A stretch of DNA of 64,000 bases from JACJYC01 sp964558465. GTDB taxonomy: Bacteria > Bacteroidota > Bacteroidia > Chitinophagales > Saprospiraceae. The position numbers and the translations under genes were made by a program. Position 1 is the first letter of the stretch. Each line of letters begins with the position of its first letter. The stretch spans positions 1 to 64,000 of the forward strand of contig CAZLEF010000015.1 in assembly GCA_964558465.1 (NCBI GenBank). Direction: 5' to 3'. Positions 17,826 to 26,169 of the stretch are shown in pieces. The notes below the pieces were generated by a model that saw only the letters and a program-made list of their open reading frames with translations, had not been told where the DNA came from and did not search any database.

Positions 17826-18462
17826 CCGCAACCCCCAACTTCTCCAGCCATGCCTGCGGCGGCCCCTCCCATACCGTCGGCACATTCCCCATATACTGCA
17901 GATCCTCGATACCCATTTTACTGCTCCAGAAACCGGTGGCGGTAAAATTGCGGAACAGGTTAAAAAATTCGACGCCATGGCTCATTTCCGGCCGCGCGGT
18001 TTCGGGATAAGCGATATCGTCGAGCACATTGTTTTGCTGGGCCTCCGTGCAGGTTGCAAAATCCACGTTGAACCGTTTCAGGCATTCGGCGTTCAGCCAG
18101 GCCAGTCCGCCCCGCATTTTGGTTTGGATTTCGTATTCTTCCGGAAAATCGAGCATCATGAATTCCATGAACTGTACGCAACCGGCATCCTCGGCGCTAC
18201 CCGATTTTTCATCGGCCGGAATGATGCGATTGGCCAGCACCCGGACGGTTTCCCGCTCATGGTCGGTAAAGAATTTTTCCTGCAGGAGGAGTTTGTCTTC
18301 TTCCGAAAGCCCGGTCAGGCCGTCGACACTTTCGGGGATGTGGTGGGTATCCGCTTCCGCCGGTTTTTCCTCCGGTTTGCAACCCGAAGCGGGCAACCCT
18401 GCCGCAATCCCGGCCAGGGTGATATAATACAAGGTATCTCTGCGATTGATCTTTTTCATCAT
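17806..18462 (-). CDS. Gluconate 2-dehydrogenase subunit 3 family protein
   Basis: A 218-residue accessory subunit for the GMC oxidoreductase next door. The N-terminus KKINRRDTLYYITLAGIAAGLPASGC combines a twin-arginine-like RR pair with a hydrophobic stretch and a Cys, so it is probably exported by Tat and may be lipidated. The body has the subunit-3 pattern (TVRVLANRIIPADEKSGSAEDAGCVQFMEFMMLD, DDIAYPETARPEMSHGVEFFNLFRNFTATGFWSSKMG). Partners of this type carry the large flavin subunit across the membrane. The stop codon and last six codons fall in the repeat array at 17806, suggesting the array has replaced the native end. Confidence 0.87.
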   Translation of the reverse strand: MMKKINRRDTLYYITLAGIAAGLPASGCKPEEKPAEADTHHIPESVDGLTGLSEEDKLLLQEKFFTDHERETVRVLANRIIPADEKSGSAEDAGCVQFMEFMMLDFPEEYEIQTKMRGGLAWLNAECLKRFNVDFATCTEAQQNNVLDDIAYPETARPEMSHGVEFFNLFRNFTATGFWSSKMGIEDLQYMGNVPTVWEGPPQAWLEKLGVADLMLDT

Positions 18463-18471
18463 CCCGTTTTT

Positions 18472-20202
18472 TTAAATTTCCATTTTTTTCATCTTGTCGG
18501 CCAGGTATTCTGAGGCCCGCATGGACAGGGCGAGGATCGTCCAGGTCGGGTTTTTATCCGGCATGGACACAAACGAGGCGCCGTCCACCACAAACAGGTT
18601 TTTCACGTCATGCGACTGGCAATAGCTGTTCAGCACCGAATTGCGGGGGTCGGCGCCCATTCGCGCCACGCCCACTTCGTGGATGATCTCGCCGGGTTTG
18701 GCCAGGCCGTACTTGGATTCGCGCCCCGGTATGGGGCCGATCACCTTGCCGCCCATGGTATGGATGATTTCCGAGAAGGTATCCATCATATGTTTGGCCT
18801 GCCGCACCTCGTGTTCGCTCCACTGGTAGCTGAACCGGAGTACGGGGATGCCCCATTGGTCGACCACGTTGGGGTCGATCTCGCAGTAATTGTGTTTGAA
18901 GGCAATGGCCTCGCCCCGGCCGGAAAAACCGATGACCGAGCCGTACAGGCGCCGGTAATCCTCCTTGAGTTGCCGGCCGTATCCGCCGCCGCCTTTTTCG
19001 CGGATGACGCCGTCGATATCGCCGAGGTAGGCGTTGATATTGTGGATATTTCCGCCGAACCCGTAGTCGGGCATGCCGCGACCGCCCCAGATTTCGATAT
19101 GGTAACCGCGTGGGAAATTCAGTTTCTTTTCGTTGAGCCACCAGGGTACGTAGAGGTGCATGCCGCCGGTCCCGTCTTCGTTGTGCGGTATGTAGTCGAC
19201 CAGTTTAGGGATAAAACCCGCCATACCGGCGCCGGTGGAATCCATGAGGTATTTGCCCAATACGCCGCTGGAGTTGCCCAGTCCGTCCGGGTAACGGCTG
19301 GATTTGGAATTAAGCATCAGGCGCGCCGATTCGCAGGCGCCTGCGGCCACGATGATCGCTTTGGCCTTTACGCGGTATTCCTGCCCGTCTTCCTTGCTGA
19401 CGTACGACACGCCCGTGGCTTTCCCTTCCGAATCGGTGAGGATCTCGCGGGCCATGGCGTTGAGCACCATGGTCAGTTTGCCCGTGGCCTGGGCCGGCGG
19501 GAAGAGGACGGAGGGTGAAGAAAAATTGGAATGGGTGCTGCAACTCCGGCCGCATTGCGCGCAGTAATGGCAGGCCGCCCGCCCGTTGTGGGGCTGGGTG
19601 AGGATAGACAGGCGGGAGGGCACTACCGGGATCTTGAGTTTCATGCCGGCCTGTTTCACCAGGAGTTCGTACCCCCGGGGTTTGGGCGGCGGCAGGAAGA
19701 TGCCGTCCGGTTCGTTGAGCAGGCCTTCGTTGGTGCCGAAGATGCCCACGAGCTGGTCCACTCTGTCGTAATAAGGTTTGATATCGTCGTAGGTGATGGG
19801 CCAGTTGTCGCCCAGCCCGTCGATGCTTTTGCGGCGGAAATCCAGGGGGCCAAAACGCAGGGAGATGCGGCCCCAATGGTTGGTGCGGCCGCCCAGCATG
19901 CGGGAGCGGAACCAGTTCCACCCGTCGCCGCCCGGGGCTACGGTGTAGGGCTCGCCCTCGATCTTCCACCCGCCGTAAGCGGCGTCAAATTCGCCGAAAG
20001 GTTTGTGGGTGCCCGCCCCGCGCCGGGGTGAATTGTAGGGCCACTTGAACATATCGGCCTTTGCCGAATCAAAAAACGGGCCGGCTTCGAGCACAACGAC
20101 CTCGGCGCCGGCTTCGGTCATGACTTTAGCGGCCATGCCCCCGCCTGCGCCGGAGCCGATGATGCACACGTCGTACACCTTTGGGTTTTCAATAATCTGC
20201 AT
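18472..20202 (-). CDS. GMC-family flavin oxidoreductase (sugar/gluconate dehydrogenase large subunit)
   Basis: A 576-residue FAD enzyme. The dinucleotide fold is at the N-terminus (YDVCIIGSGAGGGMAAKVMTEAGAEVVVLEAG), the Cys-rich ACHYCAQCGRSC segment lies mid-protein, and the C-terminal GMC block contains NLFVVDGASFVSMPDKNPTWTILAL. The CxxCxxCxxxC spacing resembles the segment that binds a small Fe-S cluster in FAD-dependent glucose dehydrogenase large subunits. It has no signal peptide, consistent with piggy-back Tat export by the partner subunit, whose gene begins 9 nt downstream. It probably oxidises a sugar or glycoside hydroxyl in the periplasm; the exact substrate is not readable. Confidence 0.9.
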   Translation of the reverse strand: MQIIENPKVYDVCIIGSGAGGGMAAKVMTEAGAEVVVLEAGPFFDSAKADMFKWPYNSPRRGAGTHKPFGEFDAAYGGWKIEGEPYTVAPGGDGWNWFRSRMLGGRTNHWGRISLRFGPLDFRRKSIDGLGDNWPITYDDIKPYYDRVDQLVGIFGTNEGLLNEPDGIFLPPPKPRGYELLVKQAGMKLKIPVVPSRLSILTQPHNGRAACHYCAQCGRSCSTHSNFSSPSVLFPPAQATGKLTMVLNAMAREILTDSEGKATGVSYVSKEDGQEYRVKAKAIIVAAGACESARLMLNSKSSRYPDGLGNSSGVLGKYLMDSTGAGMAGFIPKLVDYIPHNEDGTGGMHLYVPWWLNEKKLNFPRGYHIEIWGGRGMPDYGFGGNIHNINAYLGDIDGVIREKGGGGYGRQLKEDYRRLYGSVIGFSGRGEAIAFKHNYCEIDPNVVDQWGIPVLRFSYQWSEHEVRQAKHMMDTFSEIIHTMGGKVIGPIPGRESKYGLAKPGEIIHEVGVARMGADPRNSVLNSYCQSHDVKNLFVVDGASFVSMPDKNPTWTILALSMRASEYLADKMKKMEI

Positions 20203-20295
20203 AAGTCTAAAGCTGGTTCAAATCCGTTTGGCTGGATTGCCGCTTCCAAGATAGGGGGATTATTGATTTTGGACAAACCCGACGTGTTTTTTATT

Positions 20296-21042
20296 TCAGA
20301 TTTCCTCCGAACAATCGGGGGCGCATATGGCATGTTCAAACACGACCTCGTGAGTATGTTGGCCGAAAGGCTGAGAAACCCTCAATTGTTGGTTGCTCTG
20401 GTTCGGCAATCCGTGGTCGTGGGGCGTCGAAATATGAATACCTTCTTTATGCCCGGTGAGGTAAATAACGGTTTTGAAATTTTCATCTTCCGCAGGGACC
20501 GGGAAGGCAGGCGGATCAAAAGTAATTTCCACGAAAAAATATGCCTTGCAGGTACCGCTGCAATCGGGGTCAAAATGAAAGGCACTCCCGGCCAGCGTCA
20601 TATTGTCGTTGGAACTGATCGTTCGTTCGTAATTCCAAAATTTGACTTCCGCCGTTTTTAAAACGTCCGCACTATTGTACAACTTTGCCGCAATGGATGC
20701 ATAAACCCCATTTGTGTTGTTGTTGCATTTCCCGTTGACAGACCCGGAATAATTAAAGTGAAGCCGGCAATTTTCATCAAAATTCAGGCAATCCTCCTCA
20801 GTGGGACCCCGTCCACTCAGCGATTGGCCAGGGTCTTCATGGATAACGGTTGTGCCGTCATGGATTGGAGGTTTGAGACAAGGGCATGGGTCGCAAGCGG
20901 TTGCAGGAAGACCACAATCGATGCAATCATTTGGAAGATTAGGAGCATTTTGAGGCCCTCCGCCTGTGGTCAGTATAATCGTCGTAAGCACCCCGGCCAA
21001 TACCACCAGCCCGCCGATGATCCATTTCAAACTCGATTTCAT
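20296..21042 (-). CDS. Uncharacterised single-pass membrane-anchored Cys-rich protein
   Basis: A 248-residue protein that I do not recognise. A single N-terminal transmembrane helix (WIIGGLVVLAGVLTTIIL) is followed by a Cys-rich stretch DCIDCGLPATACDPCPC and an extracytoplasmic domain with further Cys (CLNFDENCRLHF, CNNNTNG, DCSGTCKAYF) and beta-rich segments. The paired cysteines suggest disulfides or metal binding outside the cytoplasm. The C-terminus HEVVFEHAICAPDCSEEI holds two more Cys. It is separated from the GMC gene by 93 nt and from ksgA by the repeat region. Confidence 0.65.
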   Translation of the reverse strand: MKSSLKWIIGGLVVLAGVLTTIILTTGGGPQNAPNLPNDCIDCGLPATACDPCPCLKPPIHDGTTVIHEDPGQSLSGRGPTEEDCLNFDENCRLHFNYSGSVNGKCNNNTNGVYASIAAKLYNSADVLKTAEVKFWNYERTISSNDNMTLAGSAFHFDPDCSGTCKAYFFVEITFDPPAFPVPAEDENFKTVIYLTGHKEGIHISTPHDHGLPNQSNQQLRVSQPFGQHTHEVVFEHAICAPDCSEEI

Positions 21043-21107
21043 AAGTTGTTTGTTTTAGGTTTCTTCCCAGATATCCACCAACTCCTGAAATTGTTACCCA
21101 AACCCTG

Positions 21108-21275
21108 AGCAGGAACTGAGGAAGTGCGTGCCACGCCACAGGCGTGGAGGAATCGAGGAAGTGCGTGCCACCAATAGGCGTGTAGGAATTGATTCGATTT
21201 AATGAATGATACGAATGATTCGATTTGACGAATAATCGTTCCAATCGATTCAATCGTTCCAATCGTTCCAATCTC
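21108..21275. repeat. Mixed oligomer repeats with REP-like hairpins
   Basis: GAGGAACTGAGGAAGTGC and GGAATCGAGG words surround a CCACGCC-ACA-GGCGTGG hairpin (21131-21147) and a degenerate second copy near 21168. They are followed by ATTCGATTTGACG and TCGTTCCAATC words up to the ksgA stop. Confidence 0.88.
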
Positions 21276-21276
21276 A

Positions 21277-22041
21277 TCAATTCCCTCCAATCCGATTCGT
21301 CAGCCCCACAAAATCCGCCACAGAAAGCCGCTCCGGACGTTGTTCAAAAAACGGGTCGGCTAAAATCTCCGGATCGTTGATCAGGCCTTTCATCGTATTG
21401 CGCAGCATTTTTCGGCGTTGGCTGAAGGCCTGTTTTACTACTTTTTTGAAAAGGACCTCATCGCAACCCAGGTCTTGCGAAGCCTTCCGGGTGAGCCGGA
21501 TGACCCCGGATTGCACCTGGGGGGGCGGGCTGAAACTGGATTTGTCGACGGTGAACAGGTATTCCCCGTCGTAAAAGGCTTGCACCAGAACGCTGATGAT
21601 CCCGTAATCCTTGTTGCCCGGGCCTGCAACCACCCGCTGGGCAACCTCCTGCTGGAACATGCCTACGAGTTGAGGGACACGATCCTTGTAGTCGAGCATT
21701 TTGAAAAGGATCTGCGAAGAAATGTTGTAGGGGAAGTTGCCGATAATGGCAAATTGCCCGGAGATATAATCCTCCAGCCGGAGTTTCAGGATATCGGCTG
21801 GTATGAGGTTGCCCGCGAGTTGGGGGAAGTTTTTTACCAGGTAATTCACCATATCCGGGTCGGCCTCAATGGCAATGAGCCGGTAAGGGAGGCCGAGCAG
21901 AAACCGGGTCAGCATGCCTGTTCCCGGGCCAATCTCCACGATAGTCTCGTAACCGCCGGCGCCCGTCAGGCTCTCAGCAATGCGCTGTGCGATTTCGGGA
22001 TGCCGCAAGAAATGCTGGCCGTATGATTTTTTTGCTTTCAA
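21277..22041 (-). CDS. ksgA: 16S rRNA (adenine1518/1519-N6)-dimethyltransferase
   Basis: A 254-residue RsmA/KsgA enzyme that dimethylates two adjacent adenines in the 3' hairpin of 16S rRNA during 30S maturation. The N-terminus KKSYGQHFLRHPEIAQRI is diagnostic. SAM motif I is IVEIGPGTGMLTRFL, the catalytic NFPY motif is in IIGNFPYNISSQ, and the C-terminal helical domain includes the FSQRRKMLRNTMKG segment. Length is normal. It is divergent from pdxA, with 111 nt between the start codons. Confidence 0.96.
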   Translation of the reverse strand: MKAKKSYGQHFLRHPEIAQRIAESLTGAGGYETIVEIGPGTGMLTRFLLGLPYRLIAIEADPDMVNYLVKNFPQLAGNLIPADILKLRLEDYISGQFAIIGNFPYNISSQILFKMLDYKDRVPQLVGMFQQEVAQRVVAGPGNKDYGIISVLVQAFYDGEYLFTVDKSSFSPPPQVQSGVIRLTRKASQDLGCDEVLFKKVVKQAFSQRRKMLRNTMKGLINDPEILADPFFEQRPERLSVADFVGLTNRIGGN

Positions 22042-22095
22042 GGATGTTTTTTTAGGTAAGCCGGTGCGAAATTAAGGATATCAGGAGTATTTCCT

Positions 22096-22103
22096 TAAAT
22101 TTG
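22096..22103 (+). promoter_or_regulatory. Candidate -7 box of the pdxA-lspA operon
   Basis: TAAATTTG matches the Bacteroidota -7 consensus TAnnTTTG and lies 50 nt upstream of the pdxA ATG. No convincing -33 TTTG was found at the usual distance. Confidence 0.4.
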
Positions 22104-22152
22104 CGCCGCTCATTTGGCCATCCCGTTGGGAACGGCCGTTAAAGCGGGTTGA

Positions 22153-23238
22153 ATGGAAAAAATTAAAATAGGCATCAGCATAGGCGATATCAATGGGGTT
22201 GGGCTTGAAGTCATCCTCAAAACCCTTTCCCAGGAAAAATTGCTGGATTACTGCACCCCTGTTGTTTACGGTTCCACCAAGGTGGTCTCTTACCATAAGA
22301 ACATTGTCGGCGCCGAATTGCATTTCAACAGCGTGCGCAATGTCCAGCAAGCCGAGACCGGCAAGGTCAATATCGTCAATTGCTGGCAGGACAACGTGAA
22401 TATCACCCTGGGCAAACCCTCCGACATGAGCGGCGCCTATGCCTATAAATCGCTGGAAGCTGCGGTGGCCGACCTGCGCGACCGGCAGATCGAAGCCCTG
22501 GTAACCGCTCCCATCAGCAAGGAAGCCATGCATTTGGCCAATTTTCCGTTTATCGGACATACCGAATACCTCACTGATGCCCTGGGCGCCGGCGAAAGCC
22601 TTATGTTCATGGTCAGCGACCATGTTCGCATCGGGCTGGTTACCAACCATTTGCCGCTGAGCGAAGTGACGCCCAGGCTGACGAAAGAATTGATCCTCCG
22701 CAAGATCCAGATATTAAATGAATCCCTCAAGGTGGACTTTGGGATTGAGCGGCCGTCCATCGCCGTTCTGGGGCTGAACCCGCATGCCGGCGACAACGGC
22801 CTCCTGGGCGACGAAGAGGAGCGTTTCATCCGGCCCGCCGTCGTGGAATCCAAGAAAAAAGGCATGGTCATCGTCGGCCCGGTTTCCGCCGACGGATTTT
22901 TTGGTTCCGGCGAGTTCCGCAAATTCGACGCCATCCTGGCCATGTACCACGATCAGGGGCTGATCCCTTTCAAATTGCTGAGTTTTGGATCAGGGGTAAA
23001 CTTTACAGCCGGTCTTGGCGCTGTGCGGACGTCGCCCGACCACGGTACGGCCTTCGACCTGGCGGGCAGAAATATGGCGGACCCGTCTTCCTTCCGGCAA
23101 GCCATTTTCCTGGCCATCGATGTGGCCAGAAACCGGAAGACCTATGCCGAGTTGAAGAAGAATGCCCTGGTGATCAAAGAAAAACCCGCCGAAACGGAAG
23201 AGGACGGCGGTGTTTACGTAGAGGATGAAAACCATTAA
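22153..23238 (+). CDS. pdxA: 4-hydroxythreonine-4-phosphate dehydrogenase
   Basis: A 361-residue PdxA, the NAD-dependent enzyme of the DXP-dependent pyridoxal phosphate pathway. It begins KIKIGISIGDINGVGLEVILK. Metal-ligand histidines lie in FIGHTEYLTD, in GLNPHAGDNG and in MYHDQGLIPFK, and the late block TAGLGAVRTSPDHGTAFDLAG is conserved. A short acidic tail (ETEEDGGVYVEDENH) extends beyond the usual end. lspA starts five bases after the stop, so the two are co-transcribed. Confidence 0.95.
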   Translation: MEKIKIGISIGDINGVGLEVILKTLSQEKLLDYCTPVVYGSTKVVSYHKNIVGAELHFNSVRNVQQAETGKVNIVNCWQDNVNITLGKPSDMSGAYAYKSLEAAVADLRDRQIEALVTAPISKEAMHLANFPFIGHTEYLTDALGAGESLMFMVSDHVRIGLVTNHLPLSEVTPRLTKELILRKIQILNESLKVDFGIERPSIAVLGLNPHAGDNGLLGDEEERFIRPAVVESKKKGMVIVGPVSADGFFGSGEFRKFDAILAMYHDQGLIPFKLLSFGSGVNFTAGLGAVRTSPDHGTAFDLAGRNMADPSSFRQAIFLAIDVARNRKTYAELKKNALVIKEKPAETEEDGGVYVEDENH

Positions 23239-23243
23239 GATTG

Positions 23244-23987
23244 ATGAAAAGAACGACAAAAATCCTGTTTATCATTTTGCTTGTACTGGCGATCGACCAG
23301 ACCATCAAAGTACTGGTTAAAACAAATATGTATTTTGGTCAGGAAATAAAAATGTTAGGCCTGGATTGGGCCCGCCTTCATTTTACTGAAAACCCCGGAA
23401 TGGCATTCGGTGTGGAGATCGGGGGGGAATACGGCAAACTTGCTTTGAGTTTGTTCCGTATTATAGCCGTCGGGTTTTTGGTTTATTACCTGCGTTTTCT
23501 CATGCGCCAGCGGGTTTCGATGGGCCTGCTCTTCAGTTTTGCCCTGATCCTGGCCGGAGCGATCGGAAACATTATTGACAGCGCTTTTTACGGACTGATC
23601 TTTTCAGATTCTTACCATACCGGAGATCTGGCCACGCTGTTCCCGCCCGAAGGCGGATACGCGGGGTTCCTGCATGGCAAGGTGGTGGATATGTTCCATT
23701 TCCCCTTGTTCAGCGGCAACTTTCCGGAATGGTTTCCCCTCTGGGGTGGCGAGAGCTTTATGTTCTTCCGCCCGGTATTCAATATTGCGGATGCCTCCAT
23801 CACGGTCGGGGTGTTGTACATCCTGCTGTTCCAGCGGAGTTTTTTTGCCGGCCCCTCCAAGTCAAAAACAGAAGAGCCTGTTTCTGAAAACGGAACGGCA
23901 CTCGCACAGGCAGCCGTGCCGGGAAACGATGTTCCGGGAGAGTTGACAGAAGCAGAAGAGGAAAATAAAGACATAGAAAAAGAGTGA
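23244..23987 (+). CDS. lspA: Lipoprotein signal peptidase
   Basis: A 247-residue inner-membrane aspartyl protease that removes signal peptides from prolipoproteins. Four hydrophobic segments are visible. Conserved blocks are AIDQTIKVLV, FTENPGMAFG, AGAIGNIID, VVDMFHFP and FNIADASITVGV; the last two carry the likely catalytic aspartates. Between them is the roughly 30-residue insertion typical of Bacteroidota LspA, and the protein ends in a long acidic tail (TEAEEENKDIEKE). The ATG at 23244 is preferred to the TTG one codon earlier. Many predicted lipoproteins in this window (ThuA-like, FKBP, efflux adaptor) would be substrates. Confidence 0.95.
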   Translation: MKRTTKILFIILLVLAIDQTIKVLVKTNMYFGQEIKMLGLDWARLHFTENPGMAFGVEIGGEYGKLALSLFRIIAVGFLVYYLRFLMRQRVSMGLLFSFALILAGAIGNIIDSAFYGLIFSDSYHTGDLATLFPPEGGYAGFLHGKVVDMFHFPLFSGNFPEWFPLWGGESFMFFRPVFNIADASITVGVLYILLFQRSFFAGPSKSKTEEPVSENGTALAQAAVPGNDVPGELTEAEEENKDIEKE

Positions 23988-24044
23988 CCTTTAGCCACTC
24001 CCAGTCCTCACACCTGAGCGGTGAATCATGTACAGTGTGGAAGT

Positions 24045-24356
24045 TTAACGCGGTTTTTCCAGGAAAGCGTTGATGGCCTTCACGGCTTCCGTCATCCGGT
24101 CGTATTCAACGCTGTAAAGGATAAATTTACCTTCTCTCCTGGCATCCACCAACCCAGCCTGCCGCAAAATACGCAGGTGCTGTGAAGTAATGGATTGCTC
24201 GATTTTCAACGCGTTGTAAATCTTGTTCACGTTAATGGCTTCATGGCGGTCGATGTATTCCAGGATCTTCATGCGCAAAGGATGGGCTATTGCACGAAGA
24301 ATAGTGGAGGAGGCCTGAAGTCTGTCGTGATTGATGGTCACTTTAGCCTTTCTCAT
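24045..24356 (-). CDS. ArsR-type winged-helix regulator, copy 1
   Basis: A 103-residue ArsR-family DNA-binding protein: ILRAIAHPLRMKILEYIDRHEAINVNKIYNALKIEQSITSQHLRILRQAGLVDARREGKFILYSV is a complete helix-turn-helix plus wing. The metal-binding CVC motif of ArsR/SmtB in helix 3 is absent, and no Cys occurs at all, so it is probably not a classical metal sensor. It is similar to the second ArsR-type gene at 24564-24902, indicating a duplication. Target unknown. Confidence 0.9.
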   Translation of the reverse strand: MRKAKVTINHDRLQASSTILRAIAHPLRMKILEYIDRHEAINVNKIYNALKIEQSITSQHLRILRQAGLVDARREGKFILYSVEYDRMTEAVKAINAFLEKPR

Positions 24357-24495
24357 AGAAGAAGCTCTTTTTCGGTTGTAGTAGCCTAAGTCTTAAATCG
24401 GTTATAGAAAGTTGCTAAAACGCCGACGCCGTAAGGGAGAATGCATTCAGCAAAGCAAAAATGACCTTTTTTTTCATATTTTTATAAAAAAGAAA

Positions 24496-24537
24496 TGAAA
24501 AAGGTTGCAGAATAACAAAATCTGCAACCTTTTTTCA
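24496..24537 (-). terminator. Terminator after ArsR copy 2
   Basis: On the minus strand a GGTTGCAGA/TCTGCAACC stem, extended by the flanking A/T runs to about 14 bp, closes a 9-nt loop. It is followed by TTTTTCATTTC. It lies directly 3' of the gene ending at 24564, separating it from ArsR copy 1. Confidence 0.85.
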
Positions 24538-24563
24538 TGAAAGTCGAATAAAAACCAGCCGGA

Positions 24564-24902
24564 TTAAATGGCCAGATCTTCCACGAGCTTTCCGATTTGT
24601 GTGAGCCTGGAGCGATCGATGGAATATTTGATGAACTTGCCTTCCCGCTCGGTAATGACCACCCCTGCACGGCGCAGGATCGCAAGGTGTTGAGAGGCTA
24701 CCGACTGCTCAAGCCGAAGCTTGATGTAGATTTCGGTGACGGTCATGCTTTCGTTCTCTTCGAGCAAAGTGATGATCCGTTGTCTCAATTTGTGGTTGAT
24801 GGCGCGTAGCACCTGGACTGCTTTGCGCAGTTCTGTGTAGTCCAGCTCAATGTCGGCCTTTCCCTTTTTAAGGACGACAAGCTCGTTTTTTTGTTTTCTC
24901 AT
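24564..24902 (-). CDS. ArsR-type winged-helix regulator, copy 2
   Basis: A 112-residue ArsR-family regulator, paralogous to the gene at 24045. The core is VLRAINHKLRQRIITLLEENESMTVTEIYIKLRLEQSVASQHLAILRRAGVVITEREGKFIKYSI. It too has no cysteines, so metal sensing by thiols is unlikely. A very good promoter lies at 25005-25036, and an inverted repeat around 24983-25003 near the expected start site could be an autoregulatory operator. Its own terminator (24496-24537) makes it a separate transcription unit from copy 1. Confidence 0.92.
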   Translation of the reverse strand: MRKQKNELVVLKKGKADIELDYTELRKAVQVLRAINHKLRQRIITLLEENESMTVTEIYIKLRLEQSVASQHLAILRRAGVVITEREGKFIKYSIDRSRLTQIGKLVEDLAI

Positions 24903-25004
24903 AATGGTAACGCTATTTCGATTTTAATTGGGCGCCGATCGGGGAAGGAGGTCTGAATCCTGGTATCACCTAAATCTTTAACACTAAACCTCCTGGCGTT
25001 TAGG

Positions 25005-25036
25005 CAAAAGTACAATAATATTCAAGTAAAATCAAA
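25005..25036 (-). promoter_or_regulatory. Bacteroidota-type promoter of ArsR copy 2
   Basis: Read on the minus strand: TTTG (25036-25033), 20 nt, then TACTTTTG (25012-25005), an exact TAnnTTTG -7 box. The predicted transcript start is near 24998, about 95 nt upstream of the ATG. Just downstream, CTAAAC and GTTTAG form an inverted repeat. Confidence 0.7.
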
Positions 25037-25104
25037 TATAAGATAATCAAAAGATAAAATTATACTTTGCGGCAATAGGTTTTGTGCATTTGCCTCAATC
25101 CAAC

Positions 25105-25160
25105 CCATTGTTGATTTGTTGATTTGTTGATTTGTTGATTTGTTGATTTGTTGATGCGAG
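25105..25160. repeat. Octamer array (TTGATTTG)n
   Basis: At least five tandem TTGATTTG octamers, followed by GATGCGAGGATTCGAATC and an AATCAA-rich tail up to the tsaB stop. The same word recurs as an inverted pair at 44005-44075. Confidence 0.92.
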
Positions 25161-25195
25161 GATTCGAATCAATTGAATCAATCAAATCAATTTCC

Positions 25196-25882
25196 TCAAA
25201 GCCGGCTCTTCGGAGTGGTAATATTAGGCGGTTTGAGGTAAAACGGCTCTGTATAAGCCAGATCGGCAAATCGACCTTCGGTAAAAGCCGCAAAAGCAGG
25301 CCCGGCCAGCATGCCTGCGTGGCAAACGGTTTCTGTGAATAAAATGCCGGGTTGATCCAGGACGGCTTTGCATTTGGCGGCCCCGTTGCCGGACAGCACG
25401 ATCTTCTCCCCCTGGGACAGGTATTCGTCAAAACTCCCGTTATTCACCACCAGGGCGTGCGGCGCCTTCAATTCCTCGCCGGTTTCCCGGTAAAATGCGG
25501 TATAGACTTCCATTCGCCGGGCGTCGATCATTGGGCAATAAACGGCCTGCATCCCTCCCTGCGCCCTGATCTCCGCCGCCGCCAGGGCGGCCAGGGTATC
25601 CACTGCAATCAGCGGTTTTTGCAGGGCATAACAGATGCCTTTTGCGGTAGACAACCCAACCCGAAGCGCTGTAAACGACCCCGGCCCCGCGCTTACTGCA
25701 ATCGCGTTGAGGTCGCGAAGTCCATAGCCTGCCAGTTCCATCGCCTCTGCGATCAGCAGCGTGATCCGGGCTGCATGGTCGTAAGCGGCCCCGGCTTCGG
25801 TGCAACTCAGCAGCCGTTCGCCGTCTGATACAGCAACGGAACAAATTTCCGTGGAAGATTCTATGAGCAAAATGAGCGGCAT
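25196..25882 (-). CDS. tsaB: tRNA threonylcarbamoyladenosine biosynthesis protein TsaB
   Basis: A 228-residue TsaB, the ASKHA-fold partner of TsaD in forming the t6A37 modification of ANN-decoding tRNAs. The N-terminus LILLIESSTEICSVAVSDG and the diagnostic AVSAGPGSFTALRVGLSTAKGICYA block are clear, and the C-terminal part is TsaB-like with the weak metal site of that subunit. The start is the ATG ending at 25882: the open frame upstream encodes only Asn-Pro/Gln-Thr translation of the decamer array. Confidence 0.94.
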   Translation of the reverse strand: MPLILLIESSTEICSVAVSDGERLLSCTEAGAAYDHAARITLLIAEAMELAGYGLRDLNAIAVSAGPGSFTALRVGLSTAKGICYALQKPLIAVDTLAALAAAEIRAQGGMQAVYCPMIDARRMEVYTAFYRETGEELKAPHALVVNNGSFDEYLSQGEKIVLSGNGAAKCKAVLDQPGILFTETVCHAGMLAGPAFAAFTEGRFADLAYTEPFYLKPPNITTPKSRL

Positions 25883-25902
25883 GGGGGGCAAAGGTAATGG
25901 TT

Positions 25903-26062
25903 TTGGATTGTTTGGATTGTTTGGATTGTTTGGATTGTTTGGGATTGTTTGGGATTGTTTGGGATTGTTTGGGATTGTTTGGATTGTTTGGATTGTTTGG
26001 GATTGTTTGGGATTGTTTGGGATTGTTGGCTGCCGTTTAACCACAATGAACCACAATAAACA
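25903..26062. repeat. Decamer array (GGATTGTTTG)n
   Basis: At least a dozen copies of GGATTGTTTG/GGGATTGTTTG lie directly upstream of the tsaB start codon. AACCACAATGAACCACAATAAACA words follow. The array fills the divergent gap between tsaB and prfA, so it lies in or beside both promoters. Confidence 0.93.
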
Positions 26063-26169
26063 AAAATGAACAATTTTGAACCCTCAAATCCTCGAATCCT
26101 CGTATCTTCGCCCTCCCGCACGGATGCGGCGGGTAAACATCCTCAATTCAAACGCATACCTGCCCGGAA

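Noticed and set aside
25883..26056. Asn-Pro/Gln-Thr-rich N-terminal extension of TsaB
   Set aside because: Pure translation of the GGATTGTTTG array; the conserved TsaB N-terminus starts at the ATG ending at 25882.
25105..26062. CRISPR-like look of tandem words near tsaB
   Set aside because: The words are 8-10 nt, contiguous, without unique spacers, and no cas genes are present.
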